Assembly (NCBI RefSeq): GCF_008369915.1
Contig: NZ_VSRN01000001.1
Span: 2,388,001-2,452,000 of the forward strand
Direction: 5' to 3'
Length of the DNA stretch: 64,000 bases
Source: Dyadobacter sp. UC 10
GTDB taxonomy: Bacteria; Bacteroidota; Bacteroidia; Cytophagales; Spirosomataceae
In this document: piece after piece, positions 28,013 through 36,633 of the stretch
Layout of the letters: every line of letters starts with the position of its first letter
How positions within the stretch are numbered: position 1 is the stretch's first letter
Notes under the pieces: model-generated
What the model saw: only the letters and a program-made list of their open reading frames with translations
Databases searched by the model: none
What the model was told of the DNA's origin: nothing
Program-made: the position numbers and the translations under genes

Positions 28013-28045
28013 TGAGGAAAAGGTTTTTCGGTTTCTTACCTTTAC
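28013..28045 (+). promoter_or_regulatory. Possible promoter of the cystathionine gamma-synthase gene
   Basis: TTG at 28013-28015 and TACCTTTA at 28038-28045, one mismatch from TAnnTTTG, spaced 22 bases (slightly long). Confidence 0.4.
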
Positions 28046-28154
28046 AGTCTTTTTTTAGTGCCACCAATGCACCGCAACGGTGGCCGCAAATTGACACGAA
28101 TAGCAAATTTGAATTGGTGCCTGTTCAGGTATCCCTCGCAAAACATATCAACAA

Positions 28155-29294
28155 ATGAAATTCGGAACCAAAGCAATACACGCAGGCGTAGCGCCCGATC
28201 CTTCCACCGGCGCTATTATGACGCCTATCTACCAAACTTCCACCTACGTACAGGAAAGTCCGGGCAAGCACAAGGGTTATGAGTATTCAAGAACCCACAA
28301 TCCTACGAGGACCGCATTACAAAATGCACTTGCCGCCCTGGAAAACGGAACGTCCGGGATTTGCTTTGCTTCCGGAATGGCGGCGACAGACGCAGTACTC
28401 CGGCTGTTCCGGCCCGGAGACGAGATAATTGTCACCAACGACATTTACGGTGGCACGTACCGGATTATGAAGCGTATCTACGAGGGTTATGGCCTTATTT
28501 TCAATTTTGTAGACATGTCAGATCCCGCCAATGTCATCAAAGCACTGACGGACAAAACGAAAATGGTTTGGGTTGAAACACCTACCAATCCACTGCTTAA
28601 AATAATCGATATTGAGCAAATAGCAGGAATCTGCAAAGCCAGCGGCATTATCTGTGCCGTTGATAATACTTTTGCCTCTCCCTACCTGCAAAACCCGCTG
28701 GATATGGGCGCGGCTATCGTGATGCATTCGGTTACGAAATACCTGGGAGGACACTCGGACACCGTAATGGGCGCGCTGGTAACGAAAGACCCTGAATTGG
28801 TGAAACAGCTGGCGTTCATACAAAATGCAGCAGGTGCCGTTCCAGGTCCTCAGGATTGTTTCCTGGTTTTAAGAGGACTAAAAACGCTGCACATCCGAAT
28901 GCAAAGGCACTGTGAAAATGCCTCCACGATCGCGAAATGGCTGGCCGCACATCCCAGGGTTGCGACCGTTTACTATCCCGGATTACTCTCCCACCCCGGG
29001 CACGACCTGGCTAAAAGGCAAATGAAGGATTTCGGAGGAATGCTTTCATTCGAATTAAAAGGGGATATCTATCAGGAAGCGGTAACCACGATGGAACGTT
29101 TAAAGATCTTTTCCCTGGGCGAATCGCTGGGGGGAGTTGAGTCGCTTTGCACGCACCCGGCGAGTATGACACACGCGAGCATTCCAAAACCCGAAAGAGA
29201 AAAGGTCGGCCTGAAAGATACGCTGATCCGTTTGAGCGTGGGTATTGAAGACGTGGAAGATCTGATCGGCGATTTAAAGCAGGCGATCGGCTAG
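28155..29294 (+). CDS. Trans-sulfuration PLP enzyme (cystathionine gamma-synthase/lyase)
   Basis: 379 residues, the normal length. PLP fold-type I with the Schiff-base lysine in SVTKYLGGHSDTVMGAL, phosphate contacts in FASGMAATDAVLRLF and YSRTHNPTRTALQNALAALE, and the C-terminal SLGGVESLCTHPASMTH. Catalyses gamma-replacement or gamma-elimination on homoserine esters or cystathionine in methionine/cysteine metabolism. Sequence reading alone does not separate MetB from MGL/CGL; no met genes adjoin. No SAM riboswitch was seen in the 190-bp upstream gap. Confidence 0.93.
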   Translation: MKFGTKAIHAGVAPDPSTGAIMTPIYQTSTYVQESPGKHKGYEYSRTHNPTRTALQNALAALENGTSGICFASGMAATDAVLRLFRPGDEIIVTNDIYGGTYRIMKRIYEGYGLIFNFVDMSDPANVIKALTDKTKMVWVETPTNPLLKIIDIEQIAGICKASGIICAVDNTFASPYLQNPLDMGAAIVMHSVTKYLGGHSDTVMGALVTKDPELVKQLAFIQNAAGAVPGPQDCFLVLRGLKTLHIRMQRHCENASTIAKWLAAHPRVATVYYPGLLSHPGHDLAKRQMKDFGGMLSFELKGDIYQEAVTTMERLKIFSLGESLGGVESLCTHPASMTHASIPKPEREKVGLKDTLIRLSVGIEDVEDLIGDLKQAIG

Positions 29295-29302
29295 TTCCCT
29301 GC

Positions 29303-29333
29303 TTGGCATTGCATGGCAAAAATCTTACTTTTG
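29303..29333 (+). promoter_or_regulatory. Promoter of the DUF3127 gene
   Basis: TTG (29303-29305), exactly 20 bases, then TACTTTTG (29326-29333): a full match to TTG-N20-TAnnTTTG, 38 bases before the ATG. Confidence 0.8.
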
Positions 29334-29371
29334 AAATCGCATTTTTGAAACTCTAAAAATCAAAACTATAA

Positions 29372-29716
29372 ATGGAATTAACAGGAACAGTGATCGCCCT
29401 GCTGCCTGAGGTGACCGGGCAAGGCAAAAACGGAATGTGGCGTAAACAGGAATTTATTCTTGAAATACCATCTCAGTACCCTAAAAAAGTCTGCATTTCG
29501 CTTTGGGGCGACAAAATTGATCAGGCTGATTTGCAGGTGAACGATTCGGTTACTGCTTCAATTGATGTTGAAAGCCGTGAATACAATTCGCGCTGGTATA
29601 CCGAAGTGAAAGCCTGGAAAGTAGATAAAAGCGGCGGGCCTGCATCTGCGGGAAACAGCCCGTTACCACCGGTAACCACTTTTAGTGAAGAGGATTCCGA
29701 CGACCTGCCATTTTAA
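29372..29716 (+). CDS. DUF3127 protein with SSB-like acidic tail
   Basis: 114 residues. The first 85 form an OB-fold-like domain typical of DUF3127 (MELTGTVIALLPEVTGQGKNG, then QEFILEIPSQYPKKVCISLWGDK, then VNDSVTASIDVESREYNSRWYTEVKAWKV). A Pro/Gly/Ser-rich linker leads to the end EEDSDDLPF. The DDLPF ending closely matches the single-stranded-DNA-binding protein tail (DDDIPF) that recruits repair proteins. The family is Bacteroidota-typical and uncharacterised; a role in DNA handling is an inference from fold and tail. Confidence 0.85.
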   Translation: MELTGTVIALLPEVTGQGKNGMWRKQEFILEIPSQYPKKVCISLWGDKIDQADLQVNDSVTASIDVESREYNSRWYTEVKAWKVDKSGGPASAGNSPLPPVTTFSEEDSDDLPF

Positions 29717-29732
29717 TAAGAACTGATTACCA

Positions 29733-29766
29733 AAAGCCGGCGAGTATCACAATTCTTGCCGGCTTT
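29733..29766. terminator. Hairpin between convergent DUF3127 and AlbA_2 genes
   Basis: AAAGCCGGC pairs with GCCGGCTTT (9 bp) around a 16-base loop. The U-run is only three bases, so its strength is uncertain. Confidence 0.6.
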
Positions 29767-29771
29767 GCCAT

Positions 29772-30425
29772 TTAATTGGATTGATACGCCATCGACATGG
29801 TGAATTTATCGATCATTTCCTGCGGATGAACTTCCAAAATCCTGGCAAGTACCAGCACTACCAATGTATTTGAAGCGATTTTACGCGGGATGCCGGCTAC
29901 TGTTGCAAACAGATCGACAGTTACCGACTGTTTTTCATCCAGCAGCTTCATCAATTTCTGCTCTTTATCTCCGTACTGAAAACGAATATCCCGTTCTCCC
30001 CTGCCGCGGCGCATAATTTCCTTCATTTCGCGGCTGGCTTGCAAGGATTTGTCTTCAACACGGATGTAAGCCTGCCGCCCGCCCGAATCGTCGACCACGT
30101 AGTGCGGCTTGTCAATGCTTCTCGGGATGGTCAGCACCAGCACGTCGCGATCGGCGCTCACGGGAACGCGCTCTTTTTTATAGCTGATTTTGGGGAAAAT
30201 GTATCTGTCGATCGCGCGGCTCAACGTGTATTCATCTTCTTCGGCATCTTTCAGACCCTTGATGGTCTTATCGTCACCAACTCCGACAAACAACTTGCCG
30301 CCGCCACTATTGGCAAAGGCTACTACTTCGCGGACAATCTTCTCGGGATGACTGGATTTCAGTTTGAATTCCGCATGCTCACCCTCTCCTTTCTTTACCA
30401 GTTCTTTTAACAATCGAAGCTCCAT
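29772..30425 (-). CDS. AlbA_2 (Schlafen-like) ATP-binding domain protein
   Basis: 217 residues. The N-terminal AlbA_2 domain shows EHAEFKLKSSHPEKIVREVVAFANSGGGKLFVGVGDDKTIKGL and, later, PHYVVDDSGGRQAYIRVEDKSLQAS. A helical region follows (KEQKLMKLLDEKQSVTVDLFATVAGIPRKIASNTLV) that looks like a winged-helix. Members are found in regulators and in defence-related genes; the biochemical activity is not established. Its ATG overlaps the stop of a short coding-looking tract (TAATG), hinting at translational coupling or a lost upstream gene. Confidence 0.85.
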   Translation of the reverse strand: MELRLLKELVKKGEGEHAEFKLKSSHPEKIVREVVAFANSGGGKLFVGVGDDKTIKGLKDAEEDEYTLSRAIDRYIFPKISYKKERVPVSADRDVLVLTIPRSIDKPHYVVDDSGGRQAYIRVEDKSLQASREMKEIMRRGRGERDIRFQYGDKEQKLMKLLDEKQSVTVDLFATVAGIPRKIASNTLVVLVLARILEVHPQEMIDKFTMSMAYQSN

Positions 30426-30604
30426 TAGTAGAATGGATTGATATCTGTTTTGACAAATTCCTCTTCGGTTATATCCTCGTCTCCCTCTATTAACGCTAAC
30501 AATTTACATTCGTTTCGTCAGATTAAAAAAATATTCAGGACGAGTTTCGTAAAAATGCGGGCTCTATTCAACAAAAAAACGACACCTTTTCAGTGCCGTT
30601 TTTC
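30426..30604. other. Intergenic gap with a short coding-like tail
   Basis: On the minus strand, 30424-30501 can be read as 25 codons ending in VKTDINPFY-stop, with the stop overlapping the next ATG as TAATG. It is blocked upstream by an in-frame TGA. Nothing else is apparent. Confidence 0.3.
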
Positions 30605-30826
30605 TTAGTATTCATCTTCGTTAAAAAAGAAATCATCTTTGGTGGGATAGTCGGGCCAAATCTCCTCAATGCTTTCATAAGGCTGACCATCATCTTCAAG
30701 CTCCTGAAGGTTTTCAACTACTTCTAACGGAGCGCCTGTTCTGATTGCAAAGTCAATTAGCTCGTCTTTGGTAGCTGGCCAGGGAGCATCTTCAAGGTAC
30801 GATGCGAGTTCGAGAGTCCAGTACAT
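30605..30826 (-). CDS. DUF2795-like small acidic protein
   Basis: 73 residues: MYWTLELASYLEDAPWPATKDELIDFAIRTGAPLEVVENL followed by a strongly acidic second half (DDGQPYESIEEIWPDYPTKDDFFFNEDEY). The first 45 residues match the pattern of DUF2795, a short helical domain widespread in Bacteroidota. Function unknown. A palindrome over the -7 box just upstream suggests regulated expression. Confidence 0.8.
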   Translation of the reverse strand: MYWTLELASYLEDAPWPATKDELIDFAIRTGAPLEVVENLQELEDDGQPYESIEEIWPDYPTKDDFFFNEDEY

Positions 30827-30851
30827 AATATTTTCGCCTATTAATAGTTAC

Positions 30852-30873
30852 TTTACTTTTTTGCAAAAGTAAA
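30852..30873 (-). promoter_or_regulatory. -7 box and overlapping palindrome of the DUF2795 gene
   Basis: On the minus strand TACTTTTG (30864-30871) fits TAnnTTTG. It lies inside an inverted repeat, TTTACTTTT-TTGC-AAAAGTAAA, that could be an operator. Confidence 0.55.
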
Positions 30874-30985
30874 AAATTTGACATCTTTTAAAAGCTTAAA
30901 GCGAAAAAAAACAAAAATAATTGCTCGCGTAAAAATAATATTTTGTTTTTCAATTTAAAATACTGACAATCAGTCGATTATTACC

Positions 30986-31231
30986 TCATCTGGCAAGTAA
31001 TGTTTCGGCTGAGATACCCAGCCCTCTATGCAGCTTCGTATCATTTCTAGGGTTAAGGGCCTTTTCCTATTTAATACCTCCGATACCCGGCTCGCGCTGC
31101 CAAAATAGCTGATCAGGTCTTTCCTCTTTAGTCCCCGCTCCTCTAATCTCAATTTAATTGCTTCAACAGGGTCAGGTGAGTTCTATTGGATAATGCTTCA
31201 ATTCAGATTTGATCTGCTCAATTGTTTTCAT
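30986..31231 (-). pseudogene. higA: Broken HigA-type antitoxin gene
   Basis: Starts MKTIEQIKSELKHYPIELT and reaches a TGA near 31172. A one-base shift then continues DPVEAIKLRLEERGLKRKDL and SRVSEVLNRKRPLTLEMIRS, the helix-turn-helix of HigA-like antitoxins. Near 31034 the frame is lost again; shifted, it gives LHRGLGISAETLLAR, the expected end, stopping at 30986. Two frameshifts in a roughly 80-codon gene mean it is decayed. A straight open frame of 60 codons (30970-31152) covers only the middle and ends in a nonsense tail. The gene sits 6 bases after a higB remnant in the usual toxin-first order. Confidence 0.8.
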
Positions 31232-31236
31232 AACGT

Positions 31237-31314
31237 TCAAATGTTCTTGATGTCATTAATCCGATCATATTCTTTGTGCGTACCTATGAATCTGATGTAA
31301 GAATTTACATTGAG
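31237..31314 (-). pseudogene. higB: C-terminal remnant of a HigB-type toxin
   Basis: Minus-strand reading gives NVNSYIRFIGTHKEYDRINDIKNI and a stop at 31237. IRFIGTH(K/A)EYD is the conserved end of HigB-family mRNA interferases. Nothing upstream continues the domain in any frame, so about three quarters of the toxin is missing. With the doubly shifted higA this is an inactivated toxin-antitoxin locus. Confidence 0.75.
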
Positions 31315-31436
31315 CTATGCGAAGGTTCAATATTGAGAACTACCTTGACTCTTGCAAATTCTTCATTCTGTTCTTCCCCGGCAACACGCATTCAAAACCT
31401 TTTTGTAATTTTCCTCATCATTATAAATATCGAATT

Positions 31437-32165
31437 ATGACCATTGAAGTTTGTGCCTACTCGCTCGAATCCTGCATTAATGCCCAGGCGGGAGGAGCCG
31501 GCCGGATAGAATTGTGCGGCGGACTAGGCGAAGGCGGTACCACTCCCAGCGCCGGTCTCATTGAAATCGTTAAACAACATATTGATATCCCCGTTTACGT
31601 CATGATCCGGCCCCGGGGAGGCGACTTCGTATATGATTTCTTTGAAGAGGAAATCATGAGAAAGGATATCGATCTTGCGAAAAAACTGGGTGCAAATGGC
31701 GTGGTTCTCGGCATTCTTACCGCCGACGGACAAGTGGACGTCGCACGTACCAAAGCGTTGGTAGCATATGCAGCCCCCATGAAGGTAACCTTCCACCGGG
31801 CATTTGATCTCACGCCCGATCCGCACAAGGCGCTTAAAGAAGTCATTGAAACAGGTGCCGAGCGGATATTGACATCAGGCCAACAATCGTCTGCTCCTCA
31901 GGGCATTGAGCTACTGAGAAGCCTTTCCAAAGCTGCAAACGGCGCGATTGAAATCATGGCAGGCGGGGGCGTGAATGCCGGTAATGCCGCCGAACTCAAA
32001 GCGGCCGGCGTGCATGCCCTTCACCTTACTGCCAAAGCATTCCGCCCCGGCCGCCAGAAGTATTTCCCTGAAAATATCTCAATGGCCGGCGAATCTCCCG
32101 ACGAGCGCTCGGTGATGTATAGTGACCTGGGATTGATAGAAGCTATTGTTCAAGTAGTTTCATGA
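31437..32165 (+). CDS. cutC: CutC family copper homeostasis-type TIM-barrel protein
   Basis: 242 residues, the usual length. Characteristic CutC segments: EVCAYSLESCINAQAGGAGRIELCGGLGEGGTTPS, VMIRPRGGDFVY, KVTFHRAFDL and GAERILTSGQ. Originally linked to copper tolerance in E. coli, though direct copper handling is debated. The frame is open to 31317, but that extension runs towards the decayed higBA and is not family-like, so ATG 31437 is the start. The acylase gene follows within 35 bases. Confidence 0.93.
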   Translation: MTIEVCAYSLESCINAQAGGAGRIELCGGLGEGGTTPSAGLIEIVKQHIDIPVYVMIRPRGGDFVYDFFEEEIMRKDIDLAKKLGANGVVLGILTADGQVDVARTKALVAYAAPMKVTFHRAFDLTPDPHKALKEVIETGAERILTSGQQSSAPQGIELLRSLSKAANGAIEIMAGGGVNAGNAAELKAAGVHALHLTAKAFRPGRQKYFPENISMAGESPDERSVMYSDLGLIEAIVQVVS

Positions 32166-32199
32166 TTTAATGCCTTTATTTTCAAATGCATCCCCCTCT

Positions 32200-34641
32200 A
32201 TGAAGTTTGTTAAAGCTTTCATTTCTCTGGCCGTCACCATAGGGCTTGTATATCTTTTAGATAATCCGCTCGGTCCTGCCCCTGCACTAGGGCCGTTCCT
32301 TAGTCCGTTCTCGGGCTTTGGACAAAATGGCGAGGGTGCCGCTGATCCGAAAAGTGAATTGATATTAAAGCTCGACAGCCTGCAAAGTGAGGTGGTTATT
32401 CGTTTCGATGATACAGGCGTACCCCATATTTTTGCCAAAAATGACTTCGACCTTTTCTACGCACAAGGTTATATTACAGCGAAAGACCGGCTATGGCAAA
32501 TGGACCTGCAAACCCGGGCTGCATCGGGCCGGCTTTCTGAGATTCTTGGCCGGGTAACGCTGGATATGGATTTACAAAGTCGCCGCCTGGGAATGGGTTA
32601 TGGCGCGGAGGCGAATTTTAAAATGGCGATGAGTGAGCCTCAATCCCGAACCGCGCTGCTGGGCTACACTGCCGGAGTGAATGCCTATATCAACCAACTT
32701 ACCCCGAAAGAATACCCGATTGAATTCAAGCTTTTGGGCTATAAACCCGAACCGTGGAAGCCGATCAATACCATGTACATGCTCGAACAAATGACACTCA
32801 CGCTGGCCGGGAGATCGAATGAACTGGCGATGACAGAGCTGCTTAAAAAGTATGGTAAAGGTATCATCGACAATATATTTCCTGATTATCCCATGCTTCA
32901 GGAAAGTCCGGTCATTCCTTCCGGGACTGCCTGGGATTTTGAACCGCTGTCAATTCCCGAAAAAACTGATACTTCCACCAGCCTTGACCAGATCGGGTTT
33001 GTGAACAGCCCGCTGAGAATTCTACCCAAATCCAGTCCCAAAGTGGAAGGTATTGGAAGCAATAACTGGGCTGTAAGCGCAGAAAAGTCGATTACCGGCT
33101 TTCCCATTCTCGCCAATGATCCGCATTTGGAACTCACACTGCCGTCGATCTGGTACCAGGTACAGCTGCATTCCCCTGAAATGAATGTGTACGGTGTATC
33201 CCTGCCCGGCATTCCAAGCGTGATAATTGGATTTAATCAAAATGTAGCATGGGGTGTTACCAATGTAGATGCAGACGTGTTTGATCTTTATAAAATTAGA
33301 TTCAAAGACGCTTCCCGGTCGCATTACTGGCATGATAACCAGTGGAAACCGACCAGATCGAGAAAAGAGCTGGTATTTATCAAAGGCGAAAAACAGCCCG
33401 TCACCGAGGAGGTCATTTACACGCATCACGGGCCGGTCACTGAATTTGACAATTCCGCTGAGAAACTTCCAAATCTGGCCATCAAATGGATTGGTCACGA
33501 GCCTGGTAACAGCTTCATGACTTTCTATCAGCTTAACCGTGCAAAAAACTACGACGACTACCGCACCGCATTGGCTAGATATGTGGGTCCTGCGCAGAAT
33601 TTCGTATTTGCGGATAATAGTAAAAATATCGCATTGACGGTCAATGGTAAGCTTCCTGTCAAATACAGGGAGCAAGGCAAATTTTTACTGGACGGCACTA
33701 TTCGTGCAGACGATTGGATGGGCTGGATACCGCCGGAGCAAAATCCATTTGTAAAAAATCCGGAACGCGGTTACGTCAGCAGCGCCAACCAGTCGAGTAC
33801 CGACACTACTTATCCTTACTACATCAACTGGGTTTTTGCACCTTCGGAACGCGGGATCCGGATCAACGAAAGATTGGAAGCAATGTCACAAGCCAATGCT
33901 GATAGTCTACGTTCTCTTCAAAATGACAATTTCAGCGTGTTGGCAAGAACCATATTGCCCCGACTGCTTGACGTACTTTCTTCCACCGCATTATCTCCCG
34001 GTGAAAAGGCCGCCAAAATCATCCTCACGAACTGGGACTATCAGAATACACCTAACTCCGTCGCAGCAGCCATTTTTGAAGAATGGGTACCTATTATAAG
34101 GAATGCAATCTGGGCTGACGAATTTGCCGGCGAACTCCCTACACGCGACCGCACGCTGTACCTGCTTTTAAAACAACCCAATGAAAAATGGTTTGACAAT
34201 ATTAATACGCCTGAAAAGGAAACGATGAAAGATATTGTTTACCAAAGTTTAAAAGCCACACTGGATACGTTGACCTCCCGACACGGCAATATGAGCCCTG
34301 CCTGGCAGTGGTCGAAAGTAAAAGGTACCGAAATCAGGCACCTGAGCCGGAGCCTGAAAGCATTCAATGCACCCCCGATCACGACGGGAGGAGGCAGCGG
34401 GATCGTGAATGCTACTACTAAAAGGCATGGGCCTTCGTGGCGAATGGTGGTTGAATTAGGTCCGACCCCGCGCGCCTATGGCATTTATCCCGGGGGCCAA
34501 TCCGGCAACCCCGGCAGTCCATATTATCTGAACCTTTTAAATAAATGGGAAAAAGGCGAACTGAACGAACTGTTGTTCCTGAATTCGCCTGACGAGCAAA
34601 ATCCACGTTTGACATCCCGTATCACATTACAAGAGAAATAA
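32200..34641 (+). CDS. Penicillin acylase family Ntn-hydrolase
   Basis: About 813 residues. An N-terminal membrane anchor or signal (MKFVKAFISLAVTIGLVYLLD) precedes the alpha segment (VVIRFDDTGVPHIFAKNDFDLFYAQGY). The autocatalytic cleavage site and nucleophile serine lie in GSNNWAVS near residue 287, starting the beta chain. ANDPHLELTLPSIWYQ and the later YVSSANQSS are typical of the family. These enzymes hydrolyse amides such as acyl-homoserine lactones or beta-lactam side chains; specificity is not predictable here. ATG 32170 is an alternative start adding 10 residues; 32200 better fits the signal sequence. Confidence 0.93.
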   Translation: MKFVKAFISLAVTIGLVYLLDNPLGPAPALGPFLSPFSGFGQNGEGAADPKSELILKLDSLQSEVVIRFDDTGVPHIFAKNDFDLFYAQGYITAKDRLWQMDLQTRAASGRLSEILGRVTLDMDLQSRRLGMGYGAEANFKMAMSEPQSRTALLGYTAGVNAYINQLTPKEYPIEFKLLGYKPEPWKPINTMYMLEQMTLTLAGRSNELAMTELLKKYGKGIIDNIFPDYPMLQESPVIPSGTAWDFEPLSIPEKTDTSTSLDQIGFVNSPLRILPKSSPKVEGIGSNNWAVSAEKSITGFPILANDPHLELTLPSIWYQVQLHSPEMNVYGVSLPGIPSVIIGFNQNVAWGVTNVDADVFDLYKIRFKDASRSHYWHDNQWKPTRSRKELVFIKGEKQPVTEEVIYTHHGPVTEFDNSAEKLPNLAIKWIGHEPGNSFMTFYQLNRAKNYDDYRTALARYVGPAQNFVFADNSKNIALTVNGKLPVKYREQGKFLLDGTIRADDWMGWIPPEQNPFVKNPERGYVSSANQSSTDTTYPYYINWVFAPSERGIRINERLEAMSQANADSLRSLQNDNFSVLARTILPRLLDVLSSTALSPGEKAAKIILTNWDYQNTPNSVAAAIFEEWVPIIRNAIWADEFAGELPTRDRTLYLLLKQPNEKWFDNINTPEKETMKDIVYQSLKATLDTLTSRHGNMSPAWQWSKVKGTEIRHLSRSLKAFNAPPITTGGGSGIVNATTKRHGPSWRMVVELGPTPRAYGIYPGGQSGNPGSPYYLNLLNKWEKGELNELLFLNSPDEQNPRLTSRITLQEK

Positions 34642-34649
34642 GGCGACTT

Positions 34650-34997
34650 ATGAATTTCATTATCATCTTGCTGATCACTGCCTTGCTGCAGATTTTTTTA
34701 CCCTGGTGGGTTATTGCAGTTGTTCCTTTCCTGATTCACATCTGGCGGCCGACGGCTGCATTCAACGCTTTTTGGATCAGCTTTCTCGCAGTTGGTGCAC
34801 TTTGGCTCGGGTATGGCTACTATTTGCATGTAGTCTCAAATGGCGGTATTTCAGACCGTATTGCGCAGATTTTCTTCTTGCCAAATGGTGTCTTGCTGCT
34901 TTTTATAAGCGCCCTCATCGGCGGGCTTATGGCTGGTTCTGCGGGACTTTCCGGTTTTCTGGTCAGGCATATTTTCAATCAGGAACAGCGTAACTAA
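34650..34997 (+). CDS. Small integral membrane protein
   Basis: 115 residues with three to four hydrophobic helices (FIIILLITALLQIFLPWWVIAVV; FWISFLAVGALWLGYGYYL; GVLLLFISALIGGLMAGSAG). It begins 8 bases after the acylase stop, so it is probably co-transcribed. I do not recognise a family beyond general Bacteroidota membrane proteins. Confidence 0.75.
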   Translation: MNFIIILLITALLQIFLPWWVIAVVPFLIHIWRPTAAFNAFWISFLAVGALWLGYGYYLHVVSNGGISDRIAQIFFLPNGVLLLFISALIGGLMAGSAGLSGFLVRHIFNQEQRN

Positions 34998-35036
34998 TCA
35001 TCTTCGGCAGACGCTTTTAAGGGTGTGTGATATTCA

Positions 35037-35065
35037 TTGTACTTAAACACAAATCCTTATCTTTG
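35037..35065 (+). promoter_or_regulatory. Promoter of the OmpH-like gene
   Basis: TTG (35037-35039), 18 bases, TATCTTTG (35058-35065), a good match to the Bacteroidota consensus, 32 bases before the GTG start. Confidence 0.75.
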
Positions 35066-35097
35066 CGGCTCGTTCAAAAAATATAAACTTTAAAGAC

Positions 35098-35721
35098 GTG
35101 AACAATAATACTTCGTTGATCTGGAACATTGTGCTTTCATTGGCCGTAGCAGTACTTTTTTTCCTTCACTTTTCCAGTAAACCATCGGGCGATTCCGGTG
35201 CAGTTGCAGATGGTAATGTAGTAGCAGGCCGTAAAACAGTTTATGTTCAAATAGACTCTCTTTTGAAAAATTACGAGTTCTTCAAGGATACCAGAAAAGA
35301 ACTTGAGAACAAGAATTTCCAACTGGAAAATGAATTGAATACAAAAGGACGTTCACTGCAAAACGAAGTAGCGTTTTTCCAGCAAAAGGCGCAGACGATG
35401 ACGCCTGAGCAAGCCAGATCAACAGAAGCACAGTTGATGAAAAAACAGCAGGATTTAATGGCCTACCGCGATCAGTCGGCACAGGCACTGGGCCAGGAAG
35501 AGGCTAAGAAAAACGAGGAGCTTTACAAAAACATCCGGGCATATATCGATAAATACAATAAAGAAAATGGCTTTGAATTCGTTCTGGGCTATTCTTTAGG
35601 CGGTGGTATTCTGTTTGCCAACCCTTCTTTGGATGTAACCCAAAAGATCCTTGACGGATTGAATAAAGAATACAAATCAGATGGTAAACCAGCAGCAGCT
35701 GACTCAACCAAGAAGAAATAA
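35098..35721 (+). CDS. OmpH/Skp-like periplasmic chaperone
   Basis: 207 residues from a GTG start. An N-terminal anchor (LIWNIVLSLAVAVLFFLHF) is followed by the Skp pattern: VYVQIDSLLKNYEFFKDTRKELE, a long coiled coil (about residues 65-150, rich in Q, K and E), and the C-terminal strand NGFEFVLGYSLGGGILFANPSLDVTQKIL. Skp/OmpH holds unfolded outer-membrane proteins in the periplasm. The retained hydrophobic segment suggests a membrane-tethered form. It ends at a strong bidirectional terminator. Confidence 0.88.
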   Translation: MNNNTSLIWNIVLSLAVAVLFFLHFSSKPSGDSGAVADGNVVAGRKTVYVQIDSLLKNYEFFKDTRKELENKNFQLENELNTKGRSLQNEVAFFQQKAQTMTPEQARSTEAQLMKKQQDLMAYRDQSAQALGQEEAKKNEELYKNIRAYIDKYNKENGFEFVLGYSLGGGILFANPSLDVTQKILDGLNKEYKSDGKPAAADSTKKK

Positions 35722-35740
35722 CAAATAGTATCAGGACCAT

Positions 35741-35778
35741 AAAAAAGCTGGCGGTTCAGATGAACCGCCAGCTTTTTT
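35741..35778. terminator. Bidirectional terminator between ompH-like gene and sdhB
   Basis: A 17-bp perfect stem (AAAAAAGCTGGCGGTTC / GAACCGCCAGCTTTTTT) with a 4-base loop. It provides U-runs in both directions for two convergent genes. Confidence 0.95.
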
Positions 35779-35798
35779 ATGGGTATTGATGTCTAAAA

Positions 35799-36566
35799 TT
35801 ACACTGCAGAAGAAGAGAACTTCGCGCCAATGTATTCTCTGTTCATACGTGCAATATTTTCCAGACTGATTTCTTTCGGGCATTCCGCTGAGCAAGCTCC
35901 TGTATTGGTACAAGCTCCAAATCCCTCGGCGTCCATCTGAGCCACCATTTTCTCTGCGCGAATACTCCGCTCAGCCTGGCCTTGCGGCAACAACGCAAGC
36001 TGTGAAATTTTCGCAGAAACAAACAGCATTGCGGAAGCATTTTTACAAGCCGCTACACAAGCCCCGCATCCGATACAGGCAGCCGCAGAAAATGCATCGT
36101 CAGCCGATTCTTTTGGAATAGGTAAACTGTTGGCATCCTGCGCATTACCTGTATTTACTGAGATAAATCCTCCCGCAGATATAACCCTGTCAAATGCATC
36201 CCGGTCTACTACCAAATCCTTGATCACGGGAAAAGCCGAAGCTCTCCAGGGCTCAACTACAATCGTATCTCCGTCATTGAAAGACCGCATATGCAACTGA
36301 CAGGTCGTAACTCCTCTCAGTGGTCCATGAGGGCGGCCATTGATATACATGGAGCACGCTCCGCAAATTCCTTCCCGGCAATCGTGATCAAATGACACTG
36401 GCTCCTTTCCTTCTTCGATAAGCTGTTCGTTCAACACATCGAACATTTCAAGAAAAGACATATCGGGGGAAACGTGGTCGAGATTGTAATTCTCAAATCC
36501 CCCTTGTGTATCGCTATTGCTTTGTCTCCAGACTTTAAGCTTAATATGCATGTTACCTGCACTCAT
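35799..36566 (-). CDS. sdhB: Succinate dehydrogenase/fumarate reductase iron-sulfur subunit
   Basis: 255 residues. The [2Fe-2S] cysteines lie in [19 protein letters not shown] and the ferredoxin-type clusters in [15 protein letters not shown] and [21 protein letters not shown]. Passes electrons from the flavoprotein to the cytochrome b subunit. Third gene of sdhCAB, 67 bases after sdhA, ending at the shared terminator. Confidence 0.96.
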   Translation of the reverse strand: MSAGNMHIKLKVWRQSNSDTQGGFENYNLDHVSPDMSFLEMFDVLNEQLIEEGKEPVSFDHDCREGICGACSMYINGRPHGPLRGVTTCQLHMRSFNDGDTIVVEPWRASAFPVIKDLVVDRDAFDRVISAGGFISVNTGNAQDANSLPIPKESADDAFSAAACIGCGACVAACKNASAMLFVSAKISQLALLPQGQAERSIRAEKMVAQMDAEGFGACTNTGACSAECPKEISLENIARMNREYIGAKFSSSAV

Positions 36567-36633
36567 CTTTGTAATATTTAATGATTGTCAATGAACCGTT
36601 CGTCTGGCCAACTATCGACGGCCGGTATTCCGG

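Noticed and set aside
28046..28154. SAM riboswitch before the cystathionine enzyme gene
   Set aside because: Too little sequence after the likely promoter and no matching conserved core.
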